From: Saprospiraceae bacterium
GTDB taxonomy: Bacteria > Bacteroidota > Bacteroidia > Chitinophagales > Saprospiraceae
Length of the DNA: 64,000 nt
NCBI GenBank assembly: GCA_016719855.1
Contig: JADJYH010000015.1
Span: forward strand, 62,001 to 126,000
Reading direction: 5' to 3'
Under the pieces are notes generated by a model. It ran no database searches and was not told the origin of the DNA. It saw nothing but the letters and a program-made list of their open reading frames with translations. The position numbers and the translations under genes were made by a program. Below, in pieces: positions 19,159 to 27,495 of this stretch (the first letter of the stretch is position 1; each line of letters begins with the position of its first letter).

Positions 19159-19581
19159 TCACTTCTGGTTGTAGCCGAGCCACCAGCCAATCAAACCACC
19201 TGCCAAGCCGCTAATAACGGCAAAGATGACGGAATCAAGGATGACACCATTCCAGCTACACATTGTGGTCGTGCCGTGCAAGATGCAGTCGTACCCGAAG
19301 GCAAGCAAGAATCCGACGGTCGCGCCTGCGACAAGACCTCCTATAAAAGAGCGGATACCTGCCCACTTCTCGAAAATGTAGGCAAGCAGTAAACCGAATG
19401 AGAGGTTACCAATAATCATGGCAACCATGTCCATATCGGCATCACTTCGTTGAACAGCAGCCATGCCAGGCATCATCGAAGCAATTGTGTCCATGAACAA
19501 CATTCCATACAGTACCCATCCAAGGAGAAAGTAGGCAACCCCACCGAGGAGCGCGCCAATCAAGAGTTTGTTGGTATTCAT
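19159..19581 (-). CDS. Small four-helix membrane protein of unknown function
   Basis: From the ATG at 19581 the protein begins MNTNKLLIGALLGGVAYFLLGWVLYG, an N-terminal glycine-rich helix. Three more helices follow (near LSFGLLLAYIFEKW, GLVAGATVGFLLAFG and VIFAVISGLAGGLIGWWLGY). The first helix resembles DUF1761-type proteins, but I would not assign it firmly. An in-frame extension to 19653 has no membrane or signal character. It stands alone between a terminator and the Uma2 gene. Confidence 0.65.
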   Translation of the reverse strand: MNTNKLLIGALLGGVAYFLLGWVLYGMLFMDTIASMMPGMAAVQRSDADMDMVAMIIGNLSFGLLLAYIFEKWAGIRSFIGGLVAGATVGFLLAFGYDCILHGTTTMCSWNGVILDSVIFAVISGLAGGLIGWWLGYNQK

Positions 19582-19769
19582 TGCGTTTTGTTTTAGTGAA
19601 AAAATATGATTTAATTTGGCGAATGCAACCAACAACATTTTAATTATCAACAAATCAGTGTTTTTTTACAAATAATTACAGGCAACCATGTTGCAGGAGC
19701 CAAATGCTTGAGCAGTCGGTCAACTCCAAAATTTCCAGTTTGAAAAAAAGAATGGATATAAGTTCGAAC

Positions 19770-20354
19770 TCACGCAAACAAGCACTCGGCACTGATTTCG
19801 AAATCAGGCAGTGCAGGCGCACCGCTGCATAAGGTTTTACCACGGCAAATGGTCACTTTGTCGGGAGCGGTATAAACGTAAACTTGAAGGGACGCAGGGA
19901 AAATATGCCAAACCACTTGCACTCCAGCCTTGAAGTATTCTTCCAGTTTTTCGTTGATTTTGTCAGCATTATCGGATGGGGAAATGACCTCGGCGAGCCA
20001 GGGAGCGACTTGGTTTTCACCTTTTTTCATAAGCAGCCTTTGCGCTCCCGAATAAAAGGCAATATCTGGTCGGCGCATTTGTACCGAAGAAGTGAACATG
20101 TCCGTTTCTGTAATCAACCCACCGCCATTTTTAGATGCAGAGGTTTTTTGAAAAAAGTCAAGAAGGAGGAAGAAGAAGTTTGCTTGTTGTTGGTTCATCG
20201 TAATGGTTTTTTCAACTAGCCCATTGTTCCATTCGTATTTGTAGCCATCCTCTTTATTGGAATAGTTCTGCAAAAACTCCTGCAACGTAATGCGCCTCGG
20301 CTGGCGAACTACAACTTTTGGCTTGGGCTCGGCTTGTGAAATGGCTGTTGACAT
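19770..20354 (-). CDS. Uma2-family (DUF820) PD-(D/E)xK nuclease-like protein
   Basis: The 194-residue protein shows the Uma2 pattern: an N-terminal TLQEFLQNYSNKEDGYKYEWNNGLVEK, the RRPDIAFYSG active-site aspartate, and the APWLAEVISPSDNADKINEKLEEYFKAGVQVVWHI block with its Glu and Lys. The family has a restriction-endonuclease-like fold and is expanded in cyanobacteria and some Bacteroidota; its natural role is unknown. There is no partner methylase nearby. The frame is intact and all three acidic/basic catalytic positions are present. Confidence 0.8.
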   Translation of the reverse strand: MSTAISQAEPKPKVVVRQPRRITLQEFLQNYSNKEDGYKYEWNNGLVEKTITMNQQQANFFFLLLDFFQKTSASKNGGGLITETDMFTSSVQMRRPDIAFYSGAQRLLMKKGENQVAPWLAEVISPSDNADKINEKLEEYFKAGVQVVWHIFPASLQVYVYTAPDKVTICRGKTLCSGAPALPDFEISAECLFA

Positions 20355-20427
20355 GACAATTATTTTTTACAAAACTACTGGATTTAAATTTGTTTTCAAA
20401 AACGATTCAACCCAAAACTCCATTGAA

Positions 20428-23400
20428 TTACAGACCCTGTTTTATCGGTTTGAGCACCACCGCTCCAGCATTATTTCGGGCAAAAACAAAGCACGGCTTT
20501 CCATTAACCACCACTAAACGGATGCGCCGCACCTCGCCATCAATCTTTAGGTTGCCAAGTGGCAAAACCTGCATCTTCCCAACTTTTTCAAACGAAAGCA
20601 CGTTTCCGTAGTTGGCATCGTAGCGGCCCATTTCGATGTTGCACTCGAAGAAATTGCCACCGAGCAGCACCTCCATCCTGCCGTCACCGTCGAGGTCGGC
20701 GAGCTGTGCGGCATTGAGCGAGGAAAGCTGAAGCTCGTCGGGCAGTGGGTGCGACTTGAACTTGCCGTCGCCAAGGTTTTCAAAATACATGCTGGCGAAC
20801 TCGTTGGCCTCCAATTTCATAGCTTTGGAGAGATTGTCGACACCCACAAGGTCAGCAGCGCTGGCATTGGCAAAGTCCTTGGCGAATAAGAACTTCTTCT
20901 TCAAGTTTGGCAACTGCTTGATAAACTCGGCGTGAGTGGCGAAGGGCGTTTCCTTGCCACCCAACCAAAAGGTCAGCAGTTGTTCCACCTGCTCGTTTTT
21001 GTCAAAATCGGCCACGTACATGCGCACGGGCTGCTCCGGCGTTGGATTGAAACGGCCGTTCAGGCCCATGTTGCCCGCCAAGATGTCCATGTCGCCGTCG
21101 CCGTCGAAATCGTGTGGGAGGGCGAAGTTCCACCAGGCGGTTGCGATTGCGGATTGCGGATTGCGGATTGCGGATTTGGCTAACGACTTTCCATCGTTGT
21201 AAAATACTGTCAGTGGCCCCCACTCCATCGCTAAAAGAAGGTCGGGTGAACCGTTTTTGTCGAGGTCAACCCAAGAGGCGTTTTTCACCAAACCGACTTC
21301 AGCAAGGCCAGGAGCAATAGCAGTAGTGACATTTTCAAATTGGCCGTTGCCCTTGTTTTGGAGCAAAACCGAGGTAGGCGTCAGGCCATAGTTCCAAGGC
21401 AAGGCACGGGCACCCAAGAACACATCAGACAGGCCGTCTTTGTTGAAATCGGCGATGGATACGCAGGCCGCAGTCATGTAAACGTCCTGAAAATCAATGC
21501 GTTGGAAATTTCCATTGCCGTCGTTCTTGTACCAACGCTGTTTCATGGCCTCGTCCTTTCCACGGTATTCGTTTCCCCCAGCGGCTACCACCAGGTCTTG
21601 GTCACCGTCCTTGTCGAGGTCGGTGAAAACGGCATCTACGTCCTCGAAAATACTGTCGGCGATAATGGCAGCAGGTGTTTTTAGCTCAAATTTACCTTGT
21701 TTGGTTTGCAGGTAAAGTGCGCTCCGCACTCGTTTTGCTGCGCCAAAAAACACGTCGTCCAACCCGTCGCCGTTCACGTCGCCGACGGCCAGCGCAGGCC
21801 CTTCCGCTGACACCATGTGCGGAATCAGCCCCTCCCGGTTGAACTCCACAAATGGGTTTTCCTTGTGCTGAAAATTAAGCCCGGTTTGCGCCGTGGCATC
21901 GCTGAATTGGAATGGCGAGACTTGTTTCCCATTTAAAATTTTGTAGTCAAACATTGGTAATCCGTCCTTCCAAGCCACCTCCAAGGTAGTGTTGTACCGA
22001 AACCCATCAATGCGCTGGTAGCTCCTGTCAGGCCAAATCAGCAGAACCGAATCCACGGTCGCCGTGTCGCCGATACCAAGGTGGAGCGGCCCCAACATGC
22101 TTGATTGAAAACCCCTGACGGGGTAGTTCTCGTAGCTAATTTTCTCGTTTTTCTTGAAAACAACTGCCCTTGCACTAATGGCGTTCAGGTTTTTTGGCGA
22201 ACCTTTTAGGTTGATTTTCAAATAGTTATGATTGGGCAGTTTGCTTTCTACGGTCAAATTTTGATAGATAAATGGCTCGTCCTCGATGTTGTTGGTCACC
22301 ACGTCAAGGTCGCCATCGTTGTCGAGGTCGGCGTAGATGGAACCGTTGGAGTAGCTGGGTTGGCTGCCAGCGATTTGGCTACCAATATCCTCGAATTTCA
22401 CACCAAGCCTCGCCCATTCTCCATCTGAAGGAGCAGGGGTGACGTTATGGAAAAACTTGTTGGGTAGTTTAATTTTCGGCATCCGTTCCACGACCATTAA
22501 ATCGGGTTGGTCGAGGGAATCAACGAACTGCCACTTTTGGTTCTTTTCGTCGCCTGCCATGAAATTGATATAGTCAATATTGTTCAAACGGCGGGGGATG
22601 CCGTTGCTGATGAACAAGTCTTTTTTGCCGTCTTGGTCAAAATCCATGAACAGCGACGACCACGACCAATCGGTAGCGAACATACCTGCGAAATGGGAAA
22701 TCTCAGCGAATTGCGGATTGCGGATTGCGGATTGCGGAAGAGCGGAAGGTTGCTTAAGCCCCAAATTCATTTGCAGTGCGTTTTGAGCGAACTGTACATT
22801 GTATCCGTACCCAAGTTTGAACTGAAAAGTGGAAAACCCGTCCTCCCCCAATGAGCTTCTCAAAATAGTGGGGTCTTCAGGTTTCATGTCGAGCGAGACG
22901 ATGTCGGCCCAGCCATCGTTGTTGACATCCCCACAGTCAACTCCCATCGAAAAGCGGCTGGTATGTTGCATGGACTCGGTCAGCACTTCTTTAAAAGTCC
23001 CGTTCTGTTGGTTGATGTAGAGATAATCGTTTTCGTGAAAATCGTTGCCGATGTAGATGTCCGGCCAGCCGTCGAGGTTCACATCGCCTGTGACGATGCC
23101 GAGGCCGTAGCCAATGACGGTGCTGTTGATTCCGGCTTCGAGCGTCACTTCGGTAAATTTTCCTTTACCGTCATTTTGCATCAGTTTGTCACCTGACAAC
23201 GGGTGTTGTTTGCCAGCGAAACTTTTGCGCTGACCGAAGGTGCCGTTTTGGTGGAGCGAGTGGTTGAGTTGGTACATGTCGAGGTCACCGTCGAGGTCGT
23301 AATCGAAAAAGGTGGCTTGCGTCCCAAAGCACTGTAAATCAAGGTTGTAGCGAATGGCTAAGTCTTCAAAAAACGGGATTCCGTTCTCTATCTTTTGGCA

Positions 23401-23853
23401 AACCCAAAGTTGGTTTTGGTCCTTCACGTTCTTGAAATCTCCGACCGTATTTACGTAGATGTCCAGCATCCCGTCGTTGTTGATGTCCACGACAGATGCA
23501 CCTGTATTCCATTTTTGGCTGCCTAGATTCTCAATGAGACCCGCATTTTCAGTCACATCTTTGAACTTGAGGTTGCCTTCGTTGATGAAAAGTTTGTTCT
23601 GCGATTGGTTGCTGGTAAAAAACAGGTCAACCAGTCCATCGTTGTTGAAGTCGCCTGCCGCTACGCCACCACCATTGAAAAAATAAGCATAGCTCAAAGC
23701 GTTGAACATGCCGTTTTGAATTGGGGTGTTTTCAAAATCGAGGCCCGTTTCCGATTTACGGAGCAACCTGAACTGTGCGTTCTCAACGTCTTTCGATTGA
23801 CAACCAAAACAGAAAATAGCTGCCAACACCAAGTAGATAATCCCTTTGTTCAT
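20428..23853 (-). CDS. FG-GAP/VCBS repeat lipoprotein with ASPIC/UnbV domain (CRTAC1-like), copy 1
   Basis: The 1141-residue protein has a lipoprotein signal (MNKGIIYLVLAAIFCFGC). It carries many FG-GAP beta-propeller repeats with calcium-binding loops such as DFNNDGLVDLFF, DINNDGMLDIYV, DYDLDGDLDMY and DLDNDGDLDVV. The ASPIC/UnbV block follows (VVFKKNEKISYENYPVRGFQSSMLGPLHLGIG), and then a second propeller. Such proteins sit on the outer surface and often accompany SusC/SusD systems; substrate unknown. Two short tandem DNA repeats of unit ATTGCGG interrupt it in frame and encode SAIRNPQ-type peptides absent from the paralogue. The frame is otherwise intact. It follows copy 2 by about 67 bases. 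Confidence 0.88.
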   Translation of the reverse strand: MNKGIIYLVLAAIFCFGCQSKDVENAQFRLLRKSETGLDFENTPIQNGMFNALSYAYFFNGGGVAAGDFNNDGLVDLFFTSNQSQNKLFINEGNLKFKDVTENAGLIENLGSQKWNTGASVVDINNDGMLDIYVNTVGDFKNVKDQNQLWVCQKIENGIPFFEDLAIRYNLDLQCFGTQATFFDYDLDGDLDMYQLNHSLHQNGTFGQRKSFAGKQHPLSGDKLMQNDGKGKFTEVTLEAGINSTVIGYGLGIVTGDVNLDGWPDIYIGNDFHENDYLYINQQNGTFKEVLTESMQHTSRFSMGVDCGDVNNDGWADIVSLDMKPEDPTILRSSLGEDGFSTFQFKLGYGYNVQFAQNALQMNLGLKQPSALPQSAIRNPQFAEISHFAGMFATDWSWSSLFMDFDQDGKKDLFISNGIPRRLNNIDYINFMAGDEKNQKWQFVDSLDQPDLMVVERMPKIKLPNKFFHNVTPAPSDGEWARLGVKFEDIGSQIAGSQPSYSNGSIYADLDNDGDLDVVTNNIEDEPFIYQNLTVESKLPNHNYLKINLKGSPKNLNAISARAVVFKKNEKISYENYPVRGFQSSMLGPLHLGIGDTATVDSVLLIWPDRSYQRIDGFRYNTTLEVAWKDGLPMFDYKILNGKQVSPFQFSDATAQTGLNFQHKENPFVEFNREGLIPHMVSAEGPALAVGDVNGDGLDDVFFGAAKRVRSALYLQTKQGKFELKTPAAIIADSIFEDVDAVFTDLDKDGDQDLVVAAGGNEYRGKDEAMKQRWYKNDGNGNFQRIDFQDVYMTAACVSIADFNKDGLSDVFLGARALPWNYGLTPTSVLLQNKGNGQFENVTTAIAPGLAEVGLVKNASWVDLDKNGSPDLLLAMEWGPLTVFYNDGKSLAKSAIRNPQSAIATAWWNFALPHDFDGDGDMDILAGNMGLNGRFNPTPEQPVRMYVADFDKNEQVEQLLTFWLGGKETPFATHAEFIKQLPNLKKKFLFAKDFANASAADLVGVDNLSKAMKLEANEFASMYFENLGDGKFKSHPLPDELQLSSLNAAQLADLDGDGRMEVLLGGNFFECNIEMGRYDANYGNVLSFEKVGKMQVLPLGNLKIDGEVRRIRLVVVNGKPCFVFARNNAGAVVLKPIKQGL
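21141..21177 (-). repeat. In-frame ATTGCGG heptamer array inside FG-GAP gene, site 1
   Basis: About five copies of the 7-base word ATTGCGG lie inside the coding region. Because 7 is not a multiple of 3, three copies encode a 7-residue unit (SAIRNPQ on the minus strand). The paralogue at 23921-27306 lacks this peptide at the matching place. Confidence 0.8.
22709..22738 (-). repeat. In-frame ATTGCGG heptamer array inside FG-GAP gene, site 2
   Basis: Four copies of the same 7-base word as at 21141 encode the LPQSAIRNPQF stretch just before the conserved SHFAGMFATDWSWSS segment. The paralogue reads straight through with KTFSEIANFAGVAASDWSW. Confidence 0.8.
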
Positions 23854-23873
23854 GTTTGTTTTTAGTTACAACA

Positions 23874-23899
23874 TCGGGGAGGGTTCTGAACCTCTCCGA
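23874..23899. repeat. Short palindrome between the two FG-GAP genes
   Basis: TCGGGGAGGGTTC pairs with GAACCTCTCCGA with almost no loop. There is no T run. It may act as an RNA stability hairpin or be a REP-like element in the 67-base gap. Confidence 0.5.
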
Positions 23900-23920
23900 C
23901 GTCAAATCGTTACCTGTCGG

Positions 23921-26900
23921 TTACTGGGGCTCTTGGCCAATTGCTGGCTGAATAATCTTGAATATCTTCGGCTTTCCATTATTCACAAGCCCCACCAATC
24001 GCCGCTCATTCTTGCTCTTCAACTCAAAAATCTGTTTCATATCCCCCCTCACGAAGAAACCTGAAACCCGGTTTTCCACCCGTTCAAAATTGCCCCCGCC
24101 TCGGTTCAGCAACACATGCCCAAAGCTGGCATCGAGTTTTGAGAACTGCGGCATGAAGCCCGCATCGTTGCCACCGAGCACCAAATCCGGGAGTCCATCT
24201 GTGTTGAGGTCGCCGCACCAAATGGCGTTGACGCACGAAAACTGAACTTCTTTCGGCAGTGGCATCATTTTGAAATTACCGTTGCCATCGTTAAGTGCCA
24301 CCACCGACTGAAAATAGTTGGCTTCCATGACGACCGCCTTCTTCAGCGCCGCAGCGGGAATAAGTTCCTGAATAGATTTTTTGGCATACTCAGAATGGCG
24401 AAGATTCTCTTTTTTTAGTCCGGGAAGTTGCGAGGTCAACTCTTTTTTCATCGGAATGGGCATGTCCTTGCCACCGATGCTACGGGTCATGATTTTCTCC
24501 AACATGCCGTTCGAGTCAAAATCGCCGACCCAAAGCTTGGCTGGCTTTTCCTTAGAGGCACTGAAGTAAAAGTTTTCGCCCCGATTGCCCATCACTAAGT
24601 CTTGGTCGCCATCTCCGTCGAGGTCGGCAGCTTTGACGGCGTACCACCAACCTGAGTAATCACGAAGGTCAATGTTGGTTAAATGCAGGCCATTTTTCAC
24701 CTCAAAAACCATCGGATTGCGCCACTCGCCTACGATGACCAATTCTGGTGAAGCGTCGCCCTTAATGTTTGCAAGCGTTGCATCGGTGACCATGCCGAGG
24801 CGCAGCAAGTCCGGGCAGACTGTATTTACGACATCCTTAAACTCGCCTTTCCCATTGTTTTCAAATAAAAAATGCCTCGCAGGTGTACCATAAACACCCG
24901 GCACACTTCGACTCCCCACGAACAAGTCAAGGTCGCCATCCCCGTCGAAATCGAGTGGGACAGCAACGGCTGTGTTCATTCCATTCGGCGTTAGCGCCTG
25001 CTCGTTCAGGGTAAAATTGCCTTTTCCGTCGTTGAAGTACAGTCTGTCCTGCATCTGTCGTGAATTGGGGGGATGTTGGTTGCCACCACTTCCGACGAAG
25101 AGGTCTTGGTCGCCATCGCCATCAGCATCGAAAAAAGTGGCGGCGGTATCCTCGGAGGTAGAGTCATTTTCAAAGGTCTTCCCACTTGCCTGGATGAAGT
25201 TTCCAGCAGCGTTCTGCATGTAAAGTTGCCCCGGCTGCCCTTTTGCTCCGCAGATGAAAACATCCTCGTTGCCATCGGCGTTAACATCGGCAGTGGCAGC
25301 CCGTGGGCCTTCCCGTGACAGCATCCGAAAACTTAAACCTTCGTTGTAAAAATCAACGTAACCGTCTTCTTCGTGCTTCGCAAAACTGCACAGCACTTCT
25401 TCCAAAAGCTTCTTTTCCTTGGGCAACAAATCGTACATATTGCCGGAAACCAGGCCGTTTGCGCCCACCCAATCGAGCGTCAAAATCGTGTCGGTCGGCG
25501 GGTTAAGCACAACCGACTTGGTAAGGTCTGGCCAGATGACCACCAACGAGTCAATGGCGAGTATTTGCCCCAATCCAAACACCATCTTGTAGTCCACCGA
25601 GGATTGGAATCCCCTCGAAGGCACTAATTGAAAGTTCAATTGCTCGCCCTTTCGGAACAGGTTGACCATCGAACCAACGGCAAAGCTGTTTTGCCCTTTT
25701 CCCTTGAGCTGCACGGTGAGGTGGTGGTTTTTCAAAGATTCGGTTGCCTTGTTCCGATAGAGCAAGGCTTCCTGATTGACGTTGTTGACCACGAGGTCGA
25801 GGTCGCCGTCGTTGTCGAGGTCGGCGTAGGCTGCACCGTTGGAGAAGGTGGGCGTGGTAAAGCCCCATTTTTCACCAGCATCCTCAAAAGTGAGGTCGCC
25901 CCTGTTGCGAAACGCCTTGTTGGGGATTGGCACGGAGGGCATTTTTTCAGTCACTTTGCCTATCTCCTCTTTTTTGCCCGTTAGGGCCATTTTTTGCATG
26001 ATGTCGTTTGCAAAAAAGTCCATGAAATCTTGGTCAATCACGTCCTGGTAGATGCCGTTGCAGACGTAAATGTCCCGGTAACCATCGTTGTCCATGTCAA
26101 ACATCAGCGCCCCCCAACTCCAATCAGAGGCAGCTACTCCAGCAAAATTTGCAATTTCACTGAAGGTCTTGTCCTTGTTGTTGAGTTGGAGGCAGTTCTG
26201 TGTGTATTGGTGGTAGAAACCACGGTCGAGCTTGAGTTGGTAGATATTGTAATTTTCAAAAAGGGTAAGGGTTTTCAAGCGGATTTCATCGCTGGGGAGC
26301 ATCTCGGTCGTGAAGATTTCGGGAAATCCATCGTTGTTGATGTCGGCTATGTCTGCGCCCATCGAGGCCTGGCTTAAGTGTTCTGTCCAGTTTTCGATTT
26401 CTTCCTTGAAGGTTCGCCCCCCCTGCCCCCCCTCAAGGGGGGTGTTGATGTAGAGGTAGTCTCGCTCGAAAAAGTCATTGGAGATGTAGAGGTCGGGCCA
26501 GTAGTCGCCGTTCACGTCCCCGACGGTGACGCCGAGGCCGAAGCCAATGAGGGAACCGTAGATGCCAGCCTCCTTTGATACATCTTTGAATTTACCCCCA
26601 TCGTTGCGGAGCAACTTGTCACCACCACCTTTCAGGAAGTCGGCGACGGGCCAGTCCTTGGCGTACAGTTCACGGTTGTTGCTGTAGTTGAGCGTATTGA
26701 CCGGCATGAAACTGTTGTTCAGGATATAGCAGTCCAGGTCACCATCAAGGTCGTAGTCGAAAAAGGCTGCGTGGGTGGTGTATCCGTCTTCGTTGAGGTT
26801 GTATTCGGCGGCTTTTTCAGGTAAAAGTAGCCCCCCCTTGCCCCCCCGTTAGGGGGGTAGTATTGATAAAAAGCTCGTTTTCCTGGTCGTCGCCTTTGAA

Positions 26901-27306
26901 ATACCCTGCATTGCACACATAGATGTCCAACCACCCGTCGGCGTTGATGTCCACCATGACGACGCCTGTGCTCCAGGCTTTGGTGCCTTTGATGCCTGCT
27001 TTTTCAGTGATGTCCTCGAACTTAAAATTCCCCTTGTTGAGGTAAAGCTTGTTGTCGCCCATGTTTGCGGTGAGGAATACATCGGTGAAGGCCGTCGTTG
27101 TTGATGTCGCCGAGTGCGACGCCTCCGCCGTTGTAGAAATTTCGGTACTTGAAAATATTGAGTTCCTCCGTGTTCTCTACCTTGTTGACGAACTGTATGC
27201 CGGACTTTTCAGAAGGGATTTGCTCAAACAGCGCCGAGTTGGATAAGTCCGATTTGCAAGAAAAGAAAAATGAAACTGCCAGTAGGAATAGTATGTTTTG
27301 CCGCAT
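23921..27306 (-). CDS. FG-GAP/VCBS repeat lipoprotein with ASPIC/UnbV domain, copy 2, frameshifted
   Basis: The ATG at 27306 gives a lipoprotein signal (MRQNILFLLAVSFFFSC). The first propeller begins FYNGGGVALGDINNDG. One extra base near 27091 shifts the frame. The next frame reads DVFLTANMGDNKLYLNKGNFKFEDIT up to GGATFT, and a second extra base near 26819 shifts it again into EKAAEYNLNEDGYTTHAAFFDYDLDGDLDCY and on to the end. The ASPIC/UnbV segment is VPSRGFQSSVDYKMVFGLGQ. The rebuilt protein is about 1128 residues, close to copy 1, so the two genes are tandem paralogues. Two GC-rich palindromes inside it encode TPLxGGQGG insertions. It is likely a surface lipoprotein. Confidence 0.85.
26417..26443 (-). 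repeat. C/G-run palindromic insertion in FG-GAP gene, site 1
   Basis: Runs of C (7 and 7) followed by a G6 run form a foldback that encodes TPLEGGQGG on the minus strand, inserted between YIN and RTFKEE. The paralogue has YINQQNGTFKEV here, so the insertion adds about six residues in frame. Confidence 0.75.
26831..26858 (-). repeat. C/G-run palindromic insertion in FG-GAP gene, site 2
   Basis: The same kind of element as at 26417 (C7, C7, G6 runs with slightly different spacers) encodes TPLTGGQGG between FIN and ATFT. It sits in the equivalent loop of another propeller repeat. The frameshift at 26819 is 12 bases away. Confidence 0.75.
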
Positions 27307-27337
27307 GAATTCAGTGTTGTTCTTTGAAAATTGCAGC

Positions 27338-27363
27338 CAAAAGTACAACTGTTTTAAGGCAAA
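27338..27363 (-). promoter_or_regulatory. Possible promoter for the FG-GAP gene pair
   Basis: TACTTTTG (27345-27338, minus strand) matches TAnnTTTG and lies 32 bases before the start codon at 27306. A TTTG about 14 bases upstream is closer than the usual 17-23, so the minus-33 element is weak. Confidence 0.4.
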
Positions 27364-27495
27364 AAAGAAGGCATTTTGGCTAAACTTGGCAAAGAATGGC
27401 AAATTGGCGAAAGAATGGTGCGCTTATTTTCAAAGCCATTTTTCTTCAACAATTCGTTGTATTTTTACTGCAAACAATCGTTTCAAATTTGATTC

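Noticed and set aside
21141..22738. CRISPR array
   Set aside because: The repeats are 7 bases, directly adjacent with no spacers, and inside a coding frame. No cas genes are present.
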